A program made the translations under genes and the position numbers. A stretch of 64,000 bases of DNA, taken from contig JALRGT010000007.1 in NCBI GenBank assembly GCA_023259675.1, positions 1 to 64,000 on the forward strand. The letters run 5' to 3'. This document shows, in pieces, positions 35,643 to 43,911 of this stretch; position 1 is the first letter of the stretch; each line of letters starts with the position of its first letter. The stretch comes from Flavobacterium sp. Its GTDB lineage: Bacteria; Bacteroidota; Bacteroidia; Flavobacteriales; Flavobacteriaceae. The notes under the pieces were generated by a model. It did no database searches, was not told the DNA's origin, and worked only from the letters and a program-made list of their open reading frames with translations.

Positions 35643-36515
35643 TTAAGGGACGTCTTTTCCCATACTTTCTGCCCAAATGGCAAACCAGTCTTCTATTTCT
35701 AATTCGAGTTCAACGGCTTTCATCAATGATTGGATTCTGGCAATATTTATGGTTCCGGCTATCGGAATTACTTTTGCGGGATGTCTTAATATCCAAGAAA
35801 GTAAAATGGTATCGGCTCCGAAATGGTATTTTGAGACTAAAGTGGCCAATATTTTTTTTAATCGGTGGGTTTGTGGGATGTCTTCTCTAAAGACAAAACC
35901 TAATGGATTCCATGACATAGGGCGTATGTTGTGCATTTGCATGTAATCAAAACTTCCGTCTGTCATTGGTTCAAAATTAGTGGCCGAAAACTGAATTTGG
36001 TTATAGCTAATTTCTGTTTTTTGACGAATCAATTCGGTTTGTGAAGCGGTAAAATTTGAAACACCGAAATCAATAATTTTGCCTTCTTTTTTTAATTTTT
36101 CTACTGCTTCCGCTATTTCATCCGCTTCCATCAATGGACTTGGTTTGTGCAGAAGGAAAAGATCTAAATAATCCGTTTGTAAATTCTTTAATGATTGTTC
36201 GGCAGAGTTGATAATATGGGATTTCGAATAATCATAATGCTTGACGGTTGTATTTCGATTATCAGTTACGAGTTGAATTCCGCATTTAGAAACCAATTGC
36301 AGTTTCTCACGTGCAATTTTACTGTTGGCATAGGCTTTTCCAAATTCGGCTTCAGTGGTATAATCTCCATAAACGTCTGCAAGATTGAACGTTGTGATTT
36401 TATTTTCGATACAGATTTGGATCAGGTTTTCCATTTCCTTAACGGTAAGACTTTTGTCCCAGGAGCCCCAATTCATGGTTCCGGCAATAATAGGGGATAA
36501 ATTTGTTTTATTCAT
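35643..36515 (-). CDS. Aldo/keto reductase
   Basis: This 290-residue NADPH-dependent TIM-barrel reductase has the catalytic tetrad: Asp and Tyr in NLADVYGDYT near residue 45, Lys in VSKCGI near residue 75, and His in DLFLLHKPSP near residue 122. It resembles YdhF-type oxidoreductases of the AKR superfamily. It probably reduces small carbonyl compounds in the cytosol. It forms a two-gene unit with the SDR downstream. Confidence 0.9.
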   Translation of the reverse strand: MNKTNLSPIIAGTMNWGSWDKSLTVKEMENLIQICIENKITTFNLADVYGDYTTEAEFGKAYANSKIAREKLQLVSKCGIQLVTDNRNTTVKHYDYSKSHIINSAEQSLKNLQTDYLDLFLLHKPSPLMEADEIAEAVEKLKKEGKIIDFGVSNFTASQTELIRQKTEISYNQIQFSATNFEPMTDGSFDYMQMHNIRPMSWNPLGFVFREDIPQTHRLKKILATLVSKYHFGADTILLSWILRHPAKVIPIAGTINIARIQSLMKAVELELEIEDWFAIWAESMGKDVP

Positions 36516-36725
36516 GGGGTTAGTAGGTTATAAAATTAATAATTAGGCGATTCATAGTAAACTATTCAAAGTTCTTAAAATTATAAAAATACAATCACAA
36601 TTCGTCCTTAAAATTAAGGAATTCTAGGAAGTTTTAACCATTTTTTAACATCCTACCTCTAAAAAAAAATTCAATTTGCACTCTGAAATTTAGAGCATTA
36701 AATACAAGGTTTTAAAAATAAAAAA

Positions 36726-37730
36726 ATGGAAGAAAATACAGCGACTTTAGACATTAGAGCGATTAATGAAAAAATTGAAAGAGAGAGTGCTTTTATAGAC
36801 CTTCTCACAATGGAAATGAATAAAGTAATTGTCGGACAGAAGCATATGGTGGAGCGTTTGTTGATTGGACTTTTAGGACAAGGACATATTTTGTTGGAAG
36901 GGGTTCCCGGATTAGCAAAAACATTGGCCATTAATACATTGTCTAAAGCAGTTCATGGTTCCTTTAGCCGAATTCAATTTACTCCTGATTTATTACCTGC
37001 GGATGTTGTGGGAACCATGATTTACAACATTAAACAAAATGAATTCTCCATTAAAAAAGGACCTATTTTTGCCAATTTCGTCTTAGCCGATGAGATAAAC
37101 CGTGCACCAGCCAAAGTACAATCGGCTTTGTTGGAGGCTATGCAGGAAAAGCAAGTGACCATTGGTGATACAACTTTCAAATTAGAAAGACCATTTTTGG
37201 TTTTAGCGACTCAAAACCCTATCGAGCAAGAAGGTACGTACCAACTTCCTGAAGCACAAGTAGACCGTTTTATGTTGAAAACGGTGATTGATTACCCTAA
37301 AATGGATGAAGAACGATTGGTAATTCGTCAAAATCTGAAAGGAAGCTACGAACAAGTAAATCAAGTTGTTTCGGTAGACCAAATTTTAAGAGCGCAAGAA
37401 GCGGTTCGCGAGGTTTATATGGACGAAAAAATTGAGAAATATATTCTTGATATTATTTTTGCTACACGTTACCCAGAGAAATATAAATTAGCCGATTTGA
37501 AACCGTTAATCAGTTTTGGAGCTTCCCCTCGTGGAAGTATCAATTTGGCGAATGCTGCGAAATGTTATGCATTTATCAAACGTCGTGGTTATGTAATTCC
37601 GGAAGATGTTAGAGCTGTTGTGCATGATGTATTGCGTCACAGAATTGGAGTTACTTATGAAGCAGAAGCGGAAAACATTACCTCTGTAGATATCATTAAC
37701 AAAATTGTAAACGAAGTAGAAGTACCTTAA
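36726..37730 (+). CDS. MoxR-family AAA ATPase, first gene of the Bat operon
   Basis: This 334-residue AAA+ ATPase has Walker A GVPGLAKT (Lys65), Walker B VLADEINRA near residue 120, and sensor region LATQNPIEQEGTY. MoxR proteins act with von Willebrand-factor-A proteins as metal-chelatase-like chaperones, and the DUF58 and BatA/BatB proteins encoded downstream are the expected partners. It is the first gene of a nine-gene plus-strand unit. A G/C-rich twin-hairpin element separates it from the DUF58 gene. Confidence 0.93.
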   Translation: MEENTATLDIRAINEKIERESAFIDLLTMEMNKVIVGQKHMVERLLIGLLGQGHILLEGVPGLAKTLAINTLSKAVHGSFSRIQFTPDLLPADVVGTMIYNIKQNEFSIKKGPIFANFVLADEINRAPAKVQSALLEAMQEKQVTIGDTTFKLERPFLVLATQNPIEQEGTYQLPEAQVDRFMLKTVIDYPKMDEERLVIRQNLKGSYEQVNQVVSVDQILRAQEAVREVYMDEKIEKYILDIIFATRYPEKYKLADLKPLISFGASPRGSINLANAAKCYAFIKRRGYVIPEDVRAVVHDVLRHRIGVTYEAEAENITSVDIINKIVNEVEVP

Positions 37731-37828
37731 TCCTCCCCAACCCCTCCAAAGGAGGGGCTTATTGGAGAATTAAAATTCACGAAGTATATCGACAAATAAT
37801 TCCTCCCCTACGGGGAGGTTAGGAGGGG
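37731..37828. repeat. Twin G/C-rich hairpin element in the moxR-DUF58 spacer
   Basis: CCCCTCCAAAGGAGGGG (37741-37757) and CCTCCCCTACGGGGAGG (37802-37818) are each palindromes, and the ends are inverted relatives of each other (CCTCCCCAACC and GGTTAGGAGGGG). It ends four bases before the DUF58 ATG, giving that gene a GGAGGGG leader that is unusual in this phylum. Confidence 0.6.
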
Positions 37829-37831
37829 AAA

Positions 37832-38695
37832 ATGGATACAAAAGAGATTTTAAAAAAAGTACGAAAGATTGAAATTAAAACCAGAAGATTGAGTGATCAT
37901 ATCTTTTCGGGTGAATACCATACCTCATTCAAAGGACGTGGAATGACTTTTAGCGAAGTACGCCAATACCAATATGGAGACGATATTCGTGCCATTGACT
38001 GGAATGTTACGGCTCGTTATAATGAAGCTCATGTTAAAGTTTTTGAAGAAGAACGAGAATTGACCATGATGTTGATGGTCGATATTTCGGGTTCGGAAAG
38101 TTTTGGTTCCAAAAATCAATTTAAAAAGGATATTGTTACCGAAATTGCCGCCACGATGGCTTTTTCGGCAACCCAAAATAATGATAAGATAGGATTGATA
38201 TTATTTTCAGATCATATCGAATTGTATATTCCGCCTAAAAAAGGGCGTTCTCATGTGTTGCGAATCATCAGGGAATTGATTGAATTCGAACCCAAAAGTC
38301 ACAAAACGGATATTTCACAAGCGTTGAAATTTCTTTCCAGTACTCAAAAAAAGAAAGCAATTGTTTTTGTGATTTCAGATTTCATGTCGGAAGACTATGA
38401 GCAAACATTGAAAATTGCTTCCAAAAAACATGATGTTACAGGAATTCGGGTCTACGACATTCGGGAAGAAAAAATGCCGAATTTAGGTATGGTTTCCATG
38501 GTTGATGCCGAAACGGGAGCCACACAATTGATTGACACCAGTTCCAAAACAGTTCGTTTGAATTATGAGAAATTCTATCGTGAAAAAGTGAATTATTTCA
38601 AGGAAACATTCAGCAAATCAGGCTCTGGAGTCGTGAATACCAGAGTGGATGAAAGTTACGTGACTAAATTATTAGGTTATTTTAAATCGAGATAA
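37832..38695 (+). CDS. DUF58 domain-containing protein of the Bat operon
   Basis: The 287-residue protein contains GMTFSEVRQYQYGDDIRAIDWNVTARY near residues 37-60, the defining DUF58 block, and a VWA-like MIDAS region MLMVDISGSESFG near residue 90. Family members pair with MoxR ATPases; the role is inferred as a chaperone or adaptor for the BatA/B membrane complex. No membrane segment is seen, so it is cytosolic. Confidence 0.92.
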   Translation: MDTKEILKKVRKIEIKTRRLSDHIFSGEYHTSFKGRGMTFSEVRQYQYGDDIRAIDWNVTARYNEAHVKVFEEERELTMMLMVDISGSESFGSKNQFKKDIVTEIAATMAFSATQNNDKIGLILFSDHIELYIPPKKGRSHVLRIIRELIEFEPKSHKTDISQALKFLSSTQKKKAIVFVISDFMSEDYEQTLKIASKKHDVTGIRVYDIREEKMPNLGMVSMVDAETGATQLIDTSSKTVRLNYEKFYREKVNYFKETFSKSGSGVVNTRVDESYVTKLLGYFKSR

Positions 38696-38710
38696 GGATT
38701 TTAGATTGAT

Positions 38711-38722
38711 GATTAACAATTT
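38711..38722. repeat. Left arm of inverted repeat bracketing the four-helix gene
   Basis: GATTAACAATTT is the inverted match, with one mismatch, of AAATCGTTAATC at 39181-39192. Similar GATTT/CAGATTT words extend the pairing on both sides. Confidence 0.4.
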
Positions 38723-38767
38723 CAGATTTTAGATTTGAATTAGGAAAACGAAAACAAAAGCCAGAAA

Positions 38768-39127
38768 GTGAATAAACAAGAACTGGAAAATAGATTGATA
38801 GATTTTGCAGCAACTATAATAATTGTTGCGAGTAAGTTTGAAAAAAACTATGCTGGCAATCATCTAGCGGCGCAAATTATTCGTTCAGGTACTTCACCGG
38901 CTTTAAATTATGGAGAAGCCCAAAGTGCAGAAAGCAGTAAAGATTTTATTCATAAAATGGGCATTTGTCTCAAGGAATTAAGAGAAACGTTTGTGTGTTT
39001 AAAAATAATTGAAAAATCAAATTTAATGTTAGATCGAGAAAACTTATTGATTGCAAAAAAAGAAGGAAATGAGTTGATTTCTATTTTCGTATCAAGTATT
39101 AAAACTGCTAAAACAAATCTGAAATAG
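38768..39127 (+). CDS. Four-helix-bundle protein (23S rRNA IVS-type family)
   Basis: The 119-residue helical protein matches the four-helix-bundle family first known from intervening sequences of 23S rRNA: LENRLIDFAATII near the start, then FEKNYAGNHLAAQIIRSGTSPALNYGEAQSAES, and KMGICLKELRETFVCLKII. Such genes are often mobile in bacterial genomes, and function is not established. The start used here is a GTG (M of NKQEL). It interrupts the Bat operon in the same direction and is bracketed by inverted GATTAAC/GTTAATC repeats, which suggests insertion. Confidence 0.85.
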   Translation: MNKQELENRLIDFAATIIIVASKFEKNYAGNHLAAQIIRSGTSPALNYGEAQSAESSKDFIHKMGICLKELRETFVCLKIIEKSNLMLDRENLLIAKKEGNELISIFVSSIKTAKTNLK

Positions 39128-39169
39128 TTTAGATTTTGGATGTTAAACGAAAAATAATTTTAGGAGAAA

Positions 39170-39194
39170 TCTGAAATCAAAAATCGTTAATCTG
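39170..39194. repeat. 25-base sequence shared with the region at 48616
   Basis: This stretch, beginning TCTGAAATCAAAAATCG, is identical to one at 48616-48640. Here it forms one half of an inverted pair whose other half lies on the far side of the four-helix-bundle gene. Confidence 0.6.
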
Positions 39195-39213
39195 AAATCA
39201 ACAATAATAAAGC

Positions 39214-40848
39214 ATGAAAAAAAACATATACCTACTAATACTATTAATTTCTACTGCCGTTTTTGCACAACAAAAACAAGTGGTGACAAGTATTGATACT
39301 ACAAAAAATAAAATTGGTGCCGAGTTTAAACTAACCTTAAAGACGGATGTTGATACGTTGTCTAAAGTAGTTTTTCCTAAATTAAAAAGTTTTGGGCCGC
39401 TTGAGGTTATTCATTCGTATCCTATCGATACGGTAAAAAATGGAGATCGTTACGAGTTAATTAAAAAATATGGATTGACGCAATTTGACTCGGGAAGGTA
39501 TACAATCCCAAGTTTGAAAATTTTGATTAATAATAAACCGTTTTTATCCGATTCTATTTCGGTTGAGGTTGCCAATGTTCAGGTAGATACGTTGAAGCAA
39601 AAAATGTATGACATCAAAGATATTGTTCCTGTTCAAGATAAAATGGGAGATTGGTGGAAGTATCTTCTGGGATTGTTTTTGATTTTGGGAATTGGAGCTT
39701 TGGTGTATTGGTATATCAAAAAACATCAAAAGAAAAAAATTGAAGAAGAGGTATATAAAACACCAATCGAGAAAGCGACTAATTTATTAAATACACTCGA
39801 GAAGAAAGAGCTTTGGCAAAAAGGAGAAGTGAAAGCCTATTATAGTGAATTGACTGATATCGCCAGAAATTATATCGAAGAAGCTATTGAAATTCCAGCG
39901 ATGGAAAGCACCACTTCTGAGTTGATTCAAGGACTTAGAGCGGCATCAGTAAAAAAGAAAATGACTGTTTCGCAAGAAACGATTGAAAATCTGGAAAGAG
40001 TTTTGAAGCAAGCCGATTTAGTGAAGTTTGCCAAATCAAAACCGTTGGATTATGAAATTACCGAGGATAGAAATAAAATTCAAAAAGCGATTGTGACGTT
40101 AGATAGTTCAATTCCGGTGGTAGTGGAAGCTGAAGAAGATATCTTGCTTAATGAAGTGCAAAGACAAAAGCAGATTGAAATTCAATTAAAGAAAAAAAGA
40201 AACAGACGAATCGTTCTTTCGGTTGCTACGGTGTTGTTTTTATTGTTTGCTACGACAACTTATTTTGTTGCGACCAAAGGTTTCAATTATGTTATTGATA
40301 ATGTTTTTGGTCATCCATCAAAAGAATTATTGGAAGGCGAATGGGTAAAAAGTACGTATGGACATCCAGGGGTAACCATTGAAACACCGAGAGTCCTTAA
40401 AAGAATAGATTTATCGAAATCATTACCTAAAAACGGATTGGCTTTGGTTAAAGAAATGAATTCCTTTGCCTATGGGAAAGTGACCGATAATTTCTATCTG
40501 ATGGTTTCTACATTGAAATACAAACAGGATTCAACAGCGGTTGATTTGAAGAAATCATTGGATGTTACTTTACAAACGTTAGAATCTCAAGGTGCACAAA
40601 ATATGATTGTGAAACAGGAAGATTTCGAAACCAAAGAAGGAATTACGGGAATAAAAGGATATGGTACTTTTTCAAGATTGAGTGATCTGACTAAAACCAG
40701 TGAAAAATTGTACTATGAAGTATTGTTGTTCGGTCAAGAAGGCGGATTACAACAGATTTTGATTTTTCATGAAGAGGGAGATAAATATGCAAATGAAATT
40801 TCAGATAGAGTGCTAAGCGCTGTCGAATTAAATCAAGCAAGTAAATAA
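39214..40848 (+). CDS. Membrane protein of the Bat operon, two membrane segments
   Basis: The 544 residues have a signal peptide (TAVFAQ), an N-terminal beta-sandwich-like domain to about residue 125, a membrane helix near 146-166 (WWKYLLGLFLILGIGALVYWY), a helical region with AYYSELTDIARNYIEEAIEIPAMESTTSEL like DUF4381/BatD C-termini, a second helix near 335-353, and a 190-residue C-terminal domain. It occupies the position between DUF58 and batA seen in Bacteroidetes Bat loci. Its stop overlaps the batA start (TAATG). A scaffold role is inference. Confidence 0.75.
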   Translation: MKKNIYLLILLISTAVFAQQKQVVTSIDTTKNKIGAEFKLTLKTDVDTLSKVVFPKLKSFGPLEVIHSYPIDTVKNGDRYELIKKYGLTQFDSGRYTIPSLKILINNKPFLSDSISVEVANVQVDTLKQKMYDIKDIVPVQDKMGDWWKYLLGLFLILGIGALVYWYIKKHQKKKIEEEVYKTPIEKATNLLNTLEKKELWQKGEVKAYYSELTDIARNYIEEAIEIPAMESTTSELIQGLRAASVKKKMTVSQETIENLERVLKQADLVKFAKSKPLDYEITEDRNKIQKAIVTLDSSIPVVVEAEEDILLNEVQRQKQIEIQLKKKRNRRIVLSVATVLFLLFATTTYFVATKGFNYVIDNVFGHPSKELLEGEWVKSTYGHPGVTIETPRVLKRIDLSKSLPKNGLALVKEMNSFAYGKVTDNFYLMVSTLKYKQDSTAVDLKKSLDVTLQTLESQGAQNMIVKQEDFETKEGITGIKGYGTFSRLSDLTKTSEKLYYEVLLFGQEGGLQQILIFHEEGDKYANEISDRVLSAVELNQASK

Positions 40849-41849
40849 TGGGAAAAATATCATTTTTAAATCCGGAGTTTTTCTGGTTGTTTCTTTTAAT
40901 TCCAGTAGCCATTGCTTGGTTATTTTGGAAGAGAAACCATCAATCGGCAACTTTAAAAATCAGTTCGTTACAAGGATTTCAAGGGCATACCACTTTTTGG
41001 GCAAGGGTAAAACCGTTTCTGGGCGTTTTTCGTTTATTAGCTTTAAGCTCTTTAATTGTTGCAATGGCGAGACCGAGAACTGTAGATATAAGCAATAAAA
41101 CCAAAACGACCAAAGGAATAGACATCGTGATGGCAGTCGATGTTTCGGGGAGTATGTTGGCCAAAGATTTAAAGCCGAACCGAATGGAAGCCCTAAAAAG
41201 AGTGGCTTCAGATTTTGTCGAAGAAAGACCTAATGATCGTATCGGACTTGTTGTTTATGCTTCGGAAGCCTATACCAAAACACCGGTAACCAGCGATAAA
41301 GCGGTGGTTTTGGAAGCGATAAAAAGTATAAAATACGATAATGTCTTGCAAGACGGAACTGGAATCGGAATGGGATTGGCTACAGCCGTAAATCGATTGA
41401 AAGACAGTAAAGCCAAAAGTAAAGTGATCATTCTTTTGACAGATGGGGTAAATAATGCCGGATTTATCGAACCGGAAACGGCTGCAGATATTGCCAAACA
41501 ATACGGAATAAAAGTATATACCATCGGGATAGGTACCAATGGAATGGCAGAGTTTCCCTATGCTGTAGCACCAAATGGTCAGTTTTTATTCCAAATGATG
41601 AAAGTGGAAATTGATGAGCGATTGATGCAAAGTATTGCTAAAAAAACGGAAGGAAAATATTTTAGAGCGACAAGCAATAGTAAGTTAGCCGAAATATATG
41701 GTGAAATTAACAAGCTCGAAACAACAGAAATTGAGGAATTGAAATTCTATGATTATGACGAAAAATACAGGTCTTTTGTTTGGCTTGCCGGTTTTTTGTT
41801 ATTGGTTGAAATAGGTTTGCGAAACACGGTTTATAGAAGCTTTATATAA
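40848..41849 (+). CDS. batA: BatA, VWA-domain membrane protein
   Basis: This 333-residue aerotolerance protein has an N-terminal membrane hairpin (about 11-27 and 58-74), a VWA domain with MIDAS residues Asp98, Ser100, Ser102 in AVDVSGSM, and a C-terminal membrane helix near 305-325. BatA and BatB are thought to form a complex in the inner membrane that works with MoxR and helps resist oxidative stress. It overlaps the preceding stop by one base and is followed by a 115-base spacer with G/C hairpin repeats. Confidence 0.9.
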   Translation: MGKISFLNPEFFWLFLLIPVAIAWLFWKRNHQSATLKISSLQGFQGHTTFWARVKPFLGVFRLLALSSLIVAMARPRTVDISNKTKTTKGIDIVMAVDVSGSMLAKDLKPNRMEALKRVASDFVEERPNDRIGLVVYASEAYTKTPVTSDKAVVLEAIKSIKYDNVLQDGTGIGMGLATAVNRLKDSKAKSKVIILLTDGVNNAGFIEPETAADIAKQYGIKVYTIGIGTNGMAEFPYAVAPNGQFLFQMMKVEIDERLMQSIAKKTEGKYFRATSNSKLAEIYGEINKLETTEIEELKFYDYDEKYRSFVWLAGFLLLVEIGLRNTVYRSFI

Positions 41850-41957
41850 TCCCCTCACCAGCCCTCCCATAAGAGGAAGAAGATGAGATTGGAAAATTGA
41901 AATTAAAATTAATAAAAAATGTTGCTCAACAATTTCCCTCTTTGGAGGTTAAGGGCT
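41850..41957. repeat. G/C-rich hairpin element in the batA-batB spacer
   Basis: CCCCTCACCAGCCCTCC at one end faces CCTCTTTGGAGGTTAAGGGC at the other, with an AT-rich centre. The plan matches the moxR-DUF58 element, though the hairpins are weaker. Confidence 0.5.
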
Positions 41958-41964
41958 TAAAAAT

Positions 41965-42999
41965 ATGGAATTAGACGAAAAAAATTATTTATACCTTCTT
42001 TTTATACTGCCAATAGTGGTATTGCTTTTTCTTTTCAATTTGTATTGGAAAAGAAGAAAACAAAAAGAATTTGGTGATTTAGAATTGATAAACAAATTGA
42101 GTCCGGAGCGCTCTGTTTTTAAGCCGGTTTTCAAACTTGTTATCATTCTCTTAGCATTGGTTGGGTTAATTTTAGGTTTGGTAAATCCAAAAATAGGGAC
42201 CAAAATGGAAACCGTAAAACGCGAGGGTATTGACATTGTTTTTGCAATGGACGTTTCCAAAAGTATGTTGGCAGAAGACGTAGCGCCAAGTAGACTGGAA
42301 AAAAGCAAGCAAATTGTTTCGCAAATTATCAATCAGTTGGGCAATGACCGAATCGGGATTGTAGCCTATGCAGGAAGCGCTTTTCCGGTGTTGCCTATCA
42401 CGACCGATTACAGTGTGGCGAAGATGTTTTTGCAAAGTATGAATACCGGAATTGTTTCTTCGCAAGGAACTTCGCTTGATGAAGCGATTCGTTTATCGGG
42501 GACTTATTTTGATGATAAAAGCAAAACCAGTAAGTTGTTGATATTAATTTCTGATGGCGAAGATCATTCCGAAGGTGCCGAAGCCGCGGCCGAAGAAGCC
42601 AATAAACAAGGAATGCGAATTATAACCGTTGGGATAGGAACCGAAAAAGGGGGGACAATTCCTTTACGTAAAAATGGAATCGTAGAAAGTTATCAAAGAG
42701 ACAATGAAAATATGGTGGTTATTACCAAATTGAATCGTCCCGGATTAGAATCGATTGCCAAAGCTACCAAAGGAGGTTATGTAAACGGAAATAATACCAA
42801 GGAAGTTTTAGATTATATCAAGAAAAACTTAGATAACATTCAAAAGACAGAATTTGAAGCGACGCAAATGGCCGATTTTCAGTCCCAATTTCAGTGGTTT
42901 TTGGGTTTTGCCTTTGTGTTATTGTTTTTGGATGTTTTCCTGTTGGAAAGAAAAACAAATTGGGTGAAGCGATTGAATTTATTTAACGATGAAAAGTAA
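41965..42999 (+). CDS. batB: BatB, VWA-domain membrane protein
   Basis: The 344-residue partner of BatA has the same plan: membrane helices near 8-27 and 52-72, VWA domain with Asp96, Ser98, Ser100 in AMDVSKSM, and a last helix near 307-325 (WFLGFAFVLLFLDVFLL). ISDGEDHSEGAE near residue 193 is the conserved metal-coordinating loop region of BatB. It is expected to lie in the inner membrane with its VWA domain facing the periplasm, by analogy. Confidence 0.9.
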   Translation: MELDEKNYLYLLFILPIVVLLFLFNLYWKRRKQKEFGDLELINKLSPERSVFKPVFKLVIILLALVGLILGLVNPKIGTKMETVKREGIDIVFAMDVSKSMLAEDVAPSRLEKSKQIVSQIINQLGNDRIGIVAYAGSAFPVLPITTDYSVAKMFLQSMNTGIVSSQGTSLDEAIRLSGTYFDDKSKTSKLLILISDGEDHSEGAEAAAEEANKQGMRIITVGIGTEKGGTIPLRKNGIVESYQRDNENMVVITKLNRPGLESIAKATKGGYVNGNNTKEVLDYIKKNLDNIQKTEFEATQMADFQSQFQWFLGFAFVLLFLDVFLLERKTNWVKRLNLFNDEK

Positions 43000-43047
43000 A
43001 TGTCATTTTTAGGTTTTAATCTTTAAAATGAACATAATATCATAGAA

Positions 43048-43836
43048 ATGAAAAATTTTAAAAAATATTTATTTGTCCTTATGCAGTTCCTTTTTATGGG
43101 ACAGTTTGCCGTATTGGCGCAAGAGAAAGATAAAACATTACCAAAAGCCAATGAAGAGTATGTGCAAAGTAAATTTGTCGATGCCGAGGCTAATTATAGA
43201 ATTTCACAGTCTAAATTTCCAAAACGAACTGTTGCGCCGTATAATTTAGGTAATGCCATATACAAACAGAATCAAGTATCGGAAGCAAAAGATGCTTATG
43301 TAAAAGCGATTTCGAATTTAAAATCAAGAACCCAAAAACACAAAGCGTATCACAATTTGGGGAATGTTTTCATGAAGGGAAAAGATTATGGTCAAGCGGT
43401 GGAAGCTTATAAAAATGCTTTGCGTAATAACCCAACCGATGAGGAAACCAGATATAATTTTGCTCTAGCGAAAAAAATGCTGAAAGAAAACCCTCCAAAA
43501 GACGACAAGAATAAAGATAAAGACAAAAAAGATAAGGATAAAGATAAGAAAGACGACAAAAATAAAGACAAGGATAAGAAAGACGACAAGAAGGACGGCG
43601 ATAAAGATAAAGACAAGGATAAAAAAGACGATAAGAAGGACGGTGATAAAGACAAGAAAGATGACAAGAAGGACGGCGATAAGGATGAACAGCCCAAACC
43701 AAATCCTGGCGGTATCTCAAAACAACGATTAGAAAGTTTATTGGATGCCGTAAATAATGAAGAAAAGAAAGTTCAGGATAAAGTAAATGCTAAAAAAGTA
43801 AAAGGTAATCCGGTAAAAACGGAAAAAGATTGGTAA
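43048..43836 (+). CDS. batC: BatC, TPR protein with a Lys/Asp repeat tail
   Basis: The 262 residues have a signal peptide (FAVLAQ), TPR repeats at about 28-135 (PYNLGNAIYKQNQ, HNLGNVFMKGKDYGQAVEAYKNAL), then a long Lys/Asp-only stretch near 151-215 built from KDKDKKDDKKDG-like units, and a short helical end. TPRs indicate protein binding; BatC is a periplasmic part of the Bat system. The tandem repeats are unusually long and could vary in copy number between strains. Confidence 0.88.
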   Translation: MKNFKKYLFVLMQFLFMGQFAVLAQEKDKTLPKANEEYVQSKFVDAEANYRISQSKFPKRTVAPYNLGNAIYKQNQVSEAKDAYVKAISNLKSRTQKHKAYHNLGNVFMKGKDYGQAVEAYKNALRNNPTDEETRYNFALAKKMLKENPPKDDKNKDKDKKDKDKDKKDDKNKDKDKKDDKKDGDKDKDKDKKDDKKDGDKDKKDDKKDGDKDEQPKPNPGGISKQRLESLLDAVNNEEKKVQDKVNAKKVKGNPVKTEKDW

Positions 43837-43911
43837 CGGAAGTAGCGTATTCATTTAGATTTTAAAAAATTAAACAAATCCGAAAGGAGTCTATAAGGAT
43901 TAAATTATACA

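Noticed and set aside
39128..39213. Repeated words considered as a CRISPR-like array
   Set aside because: Repeat units vary, spacers are absent or irregular, and no cas genes are present.
43370..43720. Long antisense frames rich in Ser/Leu or Tyr/Cys over batC
   Set aside because: They are the complement of the Lys/Asp codon repeat; no start or family support.
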